From contig CAJYTY010000005.1 in NCBI GenBank assembly GCA_913777945.1, positions 248,001-312,000 on the forward strand: a stretch of 64,000 nucleotides of DNA, in the 5' to 3' direction. This document shows, one piece after another, positions 58,035-64,000 of the stretch. The notes below the pieces were generated by a model. The model made no database searches. It saw only the letters and a list, made by a program, of their open reading frames with translations, and had not been told where the DNA came from. Positions within the stretch are counted from its first letter, which is position 1, and every line of letters begins with the position of its first letter. Source of the stretch: an uncultured Acinetobacter sp. GTDB taxonomy: Bacteria > Pseudomonadota > Gammaproteobacteria > Pseudomonadales > Moraxellaceae. The position numbers and the translations under genes were made by a program.

Positions 58035-58137
58035 GATATTTCTCTCGATTTTTGTTTTCATATGGGTCTTGATGTTCTTGCGAACGAGACATTGCATCCA
58101 TGCTAAATAGCGTTATTTCAATGCCTTAAGATGTTTT

Positions 58138-59181
58138 TTAATTACTAAAAGGTAAGGTTCCTCCTTGGTCATAGACAGTTTCAAAAGTTTGCAAACGCTG
58201 TTGTTCTTGTGTTGATTGGAATTGTTTTTGTTTGAGTTGTTGAACTGCTTGATCTTTAGCTGAAGTGCTCAGATTGCTATCTACAATTGTTTTACGTTCA
58301 TCAAGATAAGATTGAACTCGCTGTTTCCAATCAGATCGTTGTTGATCGAGTTGCTCTAAACGTTGAGTAGCAGCCTCGCCAACTAAACTGACACGCATAT
58401 CACGCAGCTCTTGGTTTGAGCCATGTCTTGCTTTGATTTGTGCAGTTAATGAATGTAAATCATCGAGCTTAGATAAATCTTTGAGATTGTCTTGCCAATC
58501 TTGAGGAAGTTGCTCAAAACGTTGTTGTAGTTGTTTTGCTTTCGCTGATGCATCTAATTCTTTATTTTCTAGAATTTTCATGCGATCAATGGTGTATTGT
58601 TGATAGATATCCTCTGATCCAAAAAGTCCCTCAATTTCGGTATTTGAAAAAAAATGCTGCTTTAAATCATGCATCGAATTAAAAATAGCTTGGAAATATT
58701 GATAGCTTTCCTGTGTGGGTTGTTGAGTCTGTAATTTACTGAGCTCTTGGCGATATTCTAAATAACGTGACCATAAAGTTAAAACTTGCTGTTGTTGCGA
58801 AGCTTGAAATGTTTTAGCGATATAAAGCTGAAAGTTATGCCGAATTTCATCAATATTTCGCTCGCCATATTGAGAAATAAAATACTCAAAACAATTCCGC
58901 GTGTGTTCATTCACAATTAAATGCTGAGCGCTATTGAATTGTAATTTGCAGTCAATCTCAGTATCCATTTGGCTGGTGCTATTAAAAGAAGCATCAAGTT
59001 GATTGATATTCTTTGGACGCTTATGTAGCTGTGATGGATTGCTGTTGTTGCTATATTGATCAGTTGAGTTAAGTGATTGCTGAGACTGATTTGGATATAA
59101 CCAATACAATACGCTCAGCGTGACTGCTGAAATGATCAATAAGCTACATAATAATGCTATTTTTTTTCCATTTTTATTCAT
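58138..59181 (-). CDS. lifO: lipase-specific foldase (lipase chaperone)
   Basis: Membrane-anchored periplasmic steric chaperone that folds the lipase before secretion. It has 347 residues from ATG 59181. An N-terminal membrane anchor (about 7-27) is followed by a Ser/Asn/Gln-rich linker and a long all-helical domain rich in Gln and Arg; the signature SLQGT-type block reads LDASFNSTSQMDTEIDCKLQ here. Gene order foldase before lipase is the one known in Acinetobacter (lipB-lipA) and opposite to Pseudomonas. Confidence 0.9.
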   Translation of the reverse strand: MNKNGKKIALLCSLLIISAVTLSVLYWLYPNQSQQSLNSTDQYSNNSNPSQLHKRPKNINQLDASFNSTSQMDTEIDCKLQFNSAQHLIVNEHTRNCFEYFISQYGERNIDEIRHNFQLYIAKTFQASQQQQVLTLWSRYLEYRQELSKLQTQQPTQESYQYFQAIFNSMHDLKQHFFSNTEIEGLFGSEDIYQQYTIDRMKILENKELDASAKAKQLQQRFEQLPQDWQDNLKDLSKLDDLHSLTAQIKARHGSNQELRDMRVSLVGEAATQRLEQLDQQRSDWKQRVQSYLDERKTIVDSNLSTSAKDQAVQQLKQKQFQSTQEQQRLQTFETVYDQGGTLPFSN

Positions 59182-59318
59182 TAAGCATAATCCATTTGCT
59201 TTTAATTTCGGAAACGAAAATAAATCTATCATAAATGTTGCTTTTTTGAGCGTTTAATTTTTAAAAATCCGATGAATAGTTTTGATAAAATACACCTTTC
59301 TTGTTTGACTTTTCATTT

Positions 59319-60212
59319 ATGAAAAAAAGCTCTTATCGCCATCTGAGTGGTGTTTTCTTATTAAATAAGCCATTAGGTTTAAGTTCTAATTCGGCATTGC
59401 AAAAAGTACGTCGACTTTTTAATGCACAGAAAGCAGGACATACAGGTGCTTTAGATCCGCTTGCAACAGGTTTATTACCGATTTGCTTAGGGGAGGCAAC
59501 CAAGTTTTCGCATTATTTATTGGATTCTACCAAGCGTTATCAAACAACTGTAAAACTTGGACAAACAACTGCTACGGGTGATGTTGAAGGGGAAATTCTT
59601 CAACAAAGAGATGTACCCGCATTAACTGAAGCTAATATTGAACAGGTTCTAGAACAGTTTCGTGGTGATATCAAGCAAGTGCCACCGATGTATTCGGCAC
59701 TGAAACGAGAAGGTCGCCCTTTGTATGAGTTAGCGCGCCAAGGAATTGAAATTGAGCGTGAAGCGCGTCCAGTCACTATTTATGAACTCAAGCTTTTAAG
59801 TTTTACAGAAGACAGTTTGACCTTAGATGTGACGTGTTCTAAAGGAACTTACATCCGAGTGTTAGGTGAGGATATTGGTGAAGCTTTGGGCTGCGGTGGA
59901 CATTTAACAAAATTACATCGTACTCAAACAGGTCATTTTGAAATTAATCCAAGTTATACCATCGAATATTTAGAAGGGCTTACTCAGGAACAGCGGGATG
60001 CATTATTGTTGCCTGTTTATGCACCTGTTGAACATTTTCCAAGAGTTCAATTACCTGAAGGACGTGAAAAATATTTTGGTAATGGTCAAGAAAGTAATAT
60101 TGAGCACGAAGCTGCTGCTGAAGTATTGGTATTTGATGGTGAGCGTTGTTTAGGCTTAGCTGAAATTACCGATAAAAAGCGTCTTGTACCAAAACGTTTG
60201 TTGAATTTATAA
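59319..60212 (+). CDS. truB: tRNA pseudouridine-55 synthase
   Basis: Makes the universal pseudouridine 55 in the T-loop of tRNA. It has 297 residues from ATG 59319; no clear Shine-Dalgarno is visible. The catalytic Asp lies in [16 protein letters not shown], with the following [16 protein letters not shown] block and [17 protein letters not shown]; a PUA-like C-terminal domain closes the protein. Transcribed divergently from lifO. Confidence 0.97.
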   Translation: MKKSSYRHLSGVFLLNKPLGLSSNSALQKVRRLFNAQKAGHTGALDPLATGLLPICLGEATKFSHYLLDSTKRYQTTVKLGQTTATGDVEGEILQQRDVPALTEANIEQVLEQFRGDIKQVPPMYSALKREGRPLYELARQGIEIEREARPVTIYELKLLSFTEDSLTLDVTCSKGTYIRVLGEDIGEALGCGGHLTKLHRTQTGHFEINPSYTIEYLEGLTQEQRDALLLPVYAPVEHFPRVQLPEGREKYFGNGQESNIEHEAAAEVLVFDGERCLGLAEITDKKRLVPKRLLNL

Positions 60213-60222
60213 GGTTATATTG

Positions 60223-60993
60223 ATGGAATGGGAGCTGATTCTGAGTTTAGTGTTCTTTGCATTCTGTGCGGGAACAATTGATGCGGCAGTTGGTGGTGGT
60301 GGGTTAATTCAGATTCCAGCATTAATGGGTGCATTACCACAAACGGCTCCTGCAACATTATTTGGAACAAATAAACTTGCCTCTATTTTTGGAACGGGTT
60401 CTGCAGCTCTTTCATTTGTACGTCGAGTAAAGTTGCAGTGGTCATTATTATGCGTGATCGCAATTTTTGCTTTTATCAGTGCGTATGTAGGTGCAGCCTG
60501 TGTTTCACTGGTGCCTACTCATATATTAAGACCGATTGTCTTAGTTATGCTGATTGTGATTGCGATTTATACCTTTATGAAAAAGCAATTTGGGCAAGTA
60601 CATGTTGATCAACACATCACACCAAAATTATTATTTTTTGCCGCATTGGGTAGTTTAGCGATTGGTTTCTATGATGGAATCTTTGGTCCAGGTACAGGCA
60701 GCTTCTTTATCTTCTTTTTTATTCGCTTTCTTCAAGTTGATTTTTTACATGCTTCTGCATTATCCAAGATTGGTAATTTTATGACTAATCTGGCGGCACT
60801 GAGCTTCTTTATTCCCGCAGGGCATATCTTCTTTCAGCTTGGTTTTATGATGGCGGCTGCCAATATTGCAGGTTCATTATTGGGTGTACGTTTGGCTTTG
60901 AAATACGGTAGTGGTTTTATTCGTATTTTATTTTTGATTTTGGTCAGTATTTTAATTTGTCGGTTGGCTTATCAAATCTTTGTTGTAGTTTAA
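60223..60993 (+). CDS. TSUP/TauE-SafE family membrane transporter (YfcA-like)
   Basis: 256 residues with about eight hydrophobic helices. The family repeat appears as FCAGTIDAAVGGGGLIQIPAL near the N-terminus and again as GFYDGIFGPGTGSFFIFFF in the middle, the two-fold sulfite/organosulfur exporter signature. Substrate unknown. ATG 60223 has AAGG upstream and lies 10 bases after truB, so the two may be co-transcribed. Confidence 0.9.
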   Translation: MEWELILSLVFFAFCAGTIDAAVGGGGLIQIPALMGALPQTAPATLFGTNKLASIFGTGSAALSFVRRVKLQWSLLCVIAIFAFISAYVGAACVSLVPTHILRPIVLVMLIVIAIYTFMKKQFGQVHVDQHITPKLLFFAALGSLAIGFYDGIFGPGTGSFFIFFFIRFLQVDFLHASALSKIGNFMTNLAALSFFIPAGHIFFQLGFMMAAANIAGSLLGVRLALKYGSGFIRILFLILVSILICRLAYQIFVVV

Positions 60994-61144
60994 TCTATAA
61001 AAATAAACTTTCCATACAAAAACCTACGCAAACATCGCTGTTTAAAAAAGTATCATTTTTTAATATGAAGGCTCAGCCAAACAGATCAACTAGATAAAGA
61101 ATTGAAGTCAGTGTTGATTATGCTAGCCATCGTAGAGGTAAATA

Positions 61145-61591
61145 ATGAATATATTTGAGGCACTCAGAGAAAGCCACGAACAACAACGTAACTTAGCTGA
61201 ACGATTAATTCAGACCAGCGGACATACTCAAGAAAGGGAACATTTACTTAAACAGCTTAAGAATGAACTTTATGCGCATTCAGTTGCCGAAGACCGCTAT
61301 TTATATATTCCTTTAATGTTTGATGATGTGGGTTTAGACATTACCCGCCATGCTTTATCTGAGCATCATGAAATGGATGAGCTCGTTGAAAAATTAGAAG
61401 AAACTGATATGAGTAATCCAAGTTGGTTAGCGACAGCAAAACAATTAAGTGAAAAAGTCCATCATCATTTAAAGGAAGAGGAACATAAATTTTTCCAACA
61501 GGCTGGAAAAATATTAGAGGATGATGAAAAGGAAAAACTAGGTAAAAAATATCTTACTGAATATCAGAAATATAAAAATGCAGATACCTAA
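61145..61591 (+). CDS. hemerythrin HHE-domain protein
   Basis: 148 residues. A four-helix protein with His and Glu spaced as in HHE cation-binding domains: HEQQRNLAERL, HSVAEDRYLY, HALSEHHEMDEL and HHHLKEEEHKFF. Such proteins bind a di-iron centre and are linked to oxygen, NO or stress sensing and repair; the role here is unknown. GAGGT precedes ATG 61145. Confidence 0.92.
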   Translation: MNIFEALRESHEQQRNLAERLIQTSGHTQEREHLLKQLKNELYAHSVAEDRYLYIPLMFDDVGLDITRHALSEHHEMDELVEKLEETDMSNPSWLATAKQLSEKVHHHLKEEEHKFFQQAGKILEDDEKEKLGKKYLTEYQKYKNADT

Positions 61592-61629
61592 TTTTCCATT
61601 ATAACGAGAATGAGCAGAAAGGAGTGCTC

Positions 61630-62496
61630 TTACTGTGTTTGAGATTTTTCCCCACGTAAGGTCACTCCAATCGATGCAATCATAATACATGCAAGTGCGA
61701 TCCACTGGATGAAGCTAATTTGTTCATGCAGTAATACGAGTCCTGCTAAAGCAGCAAGCGCAGGTGCAAGGCTTGAAAGCGTACCATAGCTGAGTTTACT
61801 TAAACGTTTTAGTGCCATGAGATCGAGTGCATAAGGAATAGCTGTTGCTAGAATTGCAATGACTAAAGCTTTACTCCAATATTGAGTGTCGAGTAGAGCA
61901 GGTGCATTACTCCATAGACCAAAGGGAAGTAAGGTCAGGGCAGAGAAACCAATTGCGATGGTTAAGGCATGCATACCAATATTCTGTTGTACAACTCGAT
62001 GTCCGAAATAAATATAAAATGCCCAAAATAGTCCAGCACCTAAAGCGCACGCTGCACCAAGATAAGAAAAATGCTGAGTATTTGCATCATGCCAAGGCAC
62101 CATCAGTACAATTCCTAAGACGGCAAAAGCTACCCAGATGTAATCACTACGTTGCTTAATTGAAAGTAAAGCTAACCCGAGAGGACCGATGAATTCTAAA
62201 CCGACTGCAATGCCTTGAGGCAGCTTCCCTAAAGAGCTATAAAACAAGATATTCATGCAACCCAAAGAAGCGCTATATAGCAGTAAATCTCGCCATTTTA
62301 GGTATTTCAGTTTAGTGATCACTTTCCATGAGCGGAACATGATGGCAACTAGAATAGTCGCAAAACACAGGCGTAATATTGTGACTGTAAGCGGATCAAG
62401 TGTCGTAATCAGTTGTTTAGCAAATGAAGCACTGATTTGATAAGCCACCATGGAAAGAACCATGTATAGCACAGCGACCAACTGAATATTTTTCAT
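61630..62496 (-). CDS. EamA/DMT family transporter (RhtA-like exporter)
   Basis: 288 residues with ten hydrophobic helices in two EamA repeats; the central LPQGIAVGLEFIGPLGLALL and the C-terminal LSSLAPALAALAGLVLLHEQ are typical. Related to RhtA-type amino-acid exporters; substrate not readable. Paralogous to the next gene upstream, with 91 bases between them. Confidence 0.9.
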   Translation of the reverse strand: MKNIQLVAVLYMVLSMVAYQISASFAKQLITTLDPLTVTILRLCFATILVAIMFRSWKVITKLKYLKWRDLLLYSASLGCMNILFYSSLGKLPQGIAVGLEFIGPLGLALLSIKQRSDYIWVAFAVLGIVLMVPWHDANTQHFSYLGAACALGAGLFWAFYIYFGHRVVQQNIGMHALTIAIGFSALTLLPFGLWSNAPALLDTQYWSKALVIAILATAIPYALDLMALKRLSKLSYGTLSSLAPALAALAGLVLLHEQISFIQWIALACIMIASIGVTLRGEKSQTQ

Positions 62497-62587
62497 GGGA
62501 GATCTACAAAATCAAAGTAAACAGACCTAAAAATAGGCGCGATGATTATATGCTGTGAAAACGACATTATGGTCATACGGTGACATT

Positions 62588-63457
62588 TTATTGAGCCTCT
62601 TTCTGTTGTCGAGCATGTTGAGTGGTAAAAGTACAACCGATCGATGCAACTATAATCGTTGCTAAAGCCAGCCATTGATTCCAAAGCAAAGTTTCACCCA
62701 AAAAGATAAAGCCTGAGAGTGCTGCTACGACGGGTTCTAAGCTCATCAAAGTACCAAAGCTGAGTGGAGTTAAACTGCGTAATGCAATCATTTCTAGCGT
62801 AAAAGGTAAGGCACTGGCTAAAATCGCAAGCCCAATAAAATAGTATAAATTGGGCAGTTCAAAGACTCGATCGATGGCACCAGCAGCGAGTGCGAAGGGC
62901 AATAAGCACAGCATACCAATACTCATGCCTAAACAAACCGTATGATTGCCTGAGATACCAGATGGCTTTTGCCCTGCAATAATATACAGTGCCCAACATG
63001 CACCTGCACCGATGGCAAAGCAAACACCGATTAAATCAAGACCTTGTTGTGCTTGTTGCAAAGGGAATAACAGAACCAACCCAAGAATGGCACAACCGAC
63101 CCAGATGAAATCATATTTTTGTCGTGCATGAAACAGCGCCACACTGAGTGGCCCAATAAATTCAAAGGCTACGGCTAAGCCCAAAGGTAAACGTTCAAGC
63201 GATAAATAGAACAGGGCATTCATGCCTGCAAGTGCAACACCATAGCTAAGAATCGCTTTCCAACGCACCACTTTAAAATTGATGGTCCAAATCTTAAAAA
63301 TCAATGCCAAGATGATTGCACCAAAGCATAAACGTATGGCTGAGACCGTGAGAACTGGAAAACTTTGGAATAGAATTTTGGCTAAAGAACCGCTTCCTTG
63401 TACACACAACATGGCAATCATTAACAACAATAAGGCATGAAGTGGGGTTTTTAACAT
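62588..63457 (-). CDS. EamA/DMT family transporter, paralog
   Basis: 289 residues, ten helices, same repeat architecture as its downstream neighbour (LPLGLAVAFEFIGPLSVALF and LMSLEPVVAALSGFIFLGE). The two probably arose by tandem duplication long ago, since identity is clearly partial. Likely exporter of amino acids or related metabolites. Confidence 0.9.
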   Translation of the reverse strand: MLKTPLHALLLLMIAMLCVQGSGSLAKILFQSFPVLTVSAIRLCFGAIILALIFKIWTINFKVVRWKAILSYGVALAGMNALFYLSLERLPLGLAVAFEFIGPLSVALFHARQKYDFIWVGCAILGLVLLFPLQQAQQGLDLIGVCFAIGAGACWALYIIAGQKPSGISGNHTVCLGMSIGMLCLLPFALAAGAIDRVFELPNLYYFIGLAILASALPFTLEMIALRSLTPLSFGTLMSLEPVVAALSGFIFLGETLLWNQWLALATIIVASIGCTFTTQHARQQKEAQ

Positions 63458-63522
63458 TAGAGAAGCAACTTATTATTTGAACAATTGGTATATTATTCAC
63501 ATAATAATTCAAATGCGAATAA

Positions 63523-63550
63523 AAAAGCCACAGCTATTGCTGTGGCTTTT
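63523..63550 (-). terminator. terminator of serA
   Basis: Stem AAAAGCCACAG/CTGTGGCTTTT (63523-63533 with 63540-63550), 6-base loop, A-run on the left that is a T-run on the minus strand. Confidence 0.85.
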
Positions 63551-63572
63551 TATAGATTATTCTAAATTTAGC

Positions 63573-64000
63573 TTAGAACAATACACGTACACGAATTGTG
63601 CCTTCAACTTGGCTTAAGGTATCAAGAGCTTCTTGAGAAGCAGATGCGTCAACATCCATAACTAGATAACCAATATCACCTTTGGTCATTAAAGACTGAC
63701 CAGAGATGTTGATGCCTTGTTCAGCAAATAATGTGTTGATTTTAGACAACACACCTGGCACGTTTTTGTGGATGTGAAGTAAACGGTGTTGACCGTCAGA
63801 AAGTGGTAATGCAATTTCTGGGAAGTTCACCGCAGAAAGTGTCATACCTTTATCTGAATATGCAACGAATTTTTCAGCAACTTCTAAACCGATGTTTGCT
63901 TGCGCTTCCATCGTAGAACCACCCACGTGCGGTGTTAAAATCACGTTGTCTAAGCCACGAAGTGGAGACTGGAATTCTTCACCATTCGCTTTTGGTTCTT
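63573..64000 (-). CDS. serA: D-3-phosphoglycerate dehydrogenase, C-terminal part
   Basis: First enzyme of serine synthesis. Only the last 142 codons or so are in the window; the frame is open to position 64000, so the gene continues beyond it. The catalytic-domain end NVILTPHVGGSTMEAQANIGLEV carries the active-site His (TPHVGGST), followed by SAVNFPEI and a C-terminal ACT domain with HIHKNVPGVLSKIN and GYLVMDVD, the serine-sensing domain that gives feedback inhibition. Confidence 0.96.
   Translation of the reverse strand, partial: EPKANGEEFQSPLRGLDNVILTPHVGGSTMEAQANIGLEVAEKFVAYSDKGMTLSAVNFPEIALPLSDGQHRLLHIHKNVPGVLSKINTLFAEQGINISGQSLMTKGDIGYLVMDVDASASQEALDTLSQVEGTIRVRVLF

Overview
The window is a contiguous piece of a low-GC gammaproteobacterial chromosome, and the gene content and order point to Acinetobacter. 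Supporting signs are the Ser336 numbering of PBP3, the lifO-before-lipA order, a SpoT with a decayed synthetase domain, pilMNOPQ-aroK-aroB-gltBD in one block, and a competence/type IV pilus gene set (fimT-pilV-pilW-pilX-pilY1-two pilE-like genes) between ispH and rpsP. I see no prophage, transposase, CRISPR array or plasmid gene. The species cannot be fixed from the sequence alone.

Layout. 1-5.7 kb: end of a large gene cut by the window edge, an unknown 311-aa protein, three identical tRNA-Glu genes and one tRNA-Ala around an amino-acid permease, gltX, and a small secreted protein. 6-7.1 kb: a periplasmic sulfate-binding protein. 7.3-14.5 kb: division and cell-wall operon rsmH-ftsL-ftsI-murE-murF-mraY. 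14.5-18 kb: rlmA convergent with the PBP1a gene. 18-26 kb: pilMNOPQ, aroK, aroB and a one-TM protein. 26-32.3 kb: gltB-gltD. 32.4-35.7 kb: a ferritin-like metal-dependent hydrolase and a lemA-TPM-TPM cluster. 36-40.6 kb: the most unusual region, with two near-identical tandem pilin genes, a third divergent pilin, a TfpZ-type accessory protein and a PglL-type O-oligosaccharyltransferase; each pilin has its own sigma-54-type promoter. 40.6-46.6 kb: a bacterioferritin lacking most ferroxidase ligands, Bfd with a Fur-box-like site, RidA, SpoT, RpoZ, Gmk and IspH. 46.8-54.7 kb: minor pilin/PilY1 operon. 54.8-57 kb: rpsP-rimM-trmD-rplS. 57-59.2 kb: secreted lipase and its foldase. 59.3-63.5 kb: truB, a TSUP transporter, a hemerythrin-like protein and two EamA transporters. 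63.6-64 kb: 3' end of serA.

How the parts fit. Three separated blocks (pilMNOPQ, the pilin/TfpZ/PglL locus, and fimT-to-pilE) supply the alignment complex and secretin, the major pilins with their glycosylation enzyme, and the tip/minor pilins of one type IV pilus that in Acinetobacter serves twitching and DNA uptake. The pilin locus is the best candidate for something beyond routine housekeeping. All three pilins share a Cys-x-Ser-Ile-Thr motif that could be the glycosylation site of the adjacent transferase, two copies are a recent duplication that includes promoter and terminator, and a strong terminator sits directly in front of the transferase gene.
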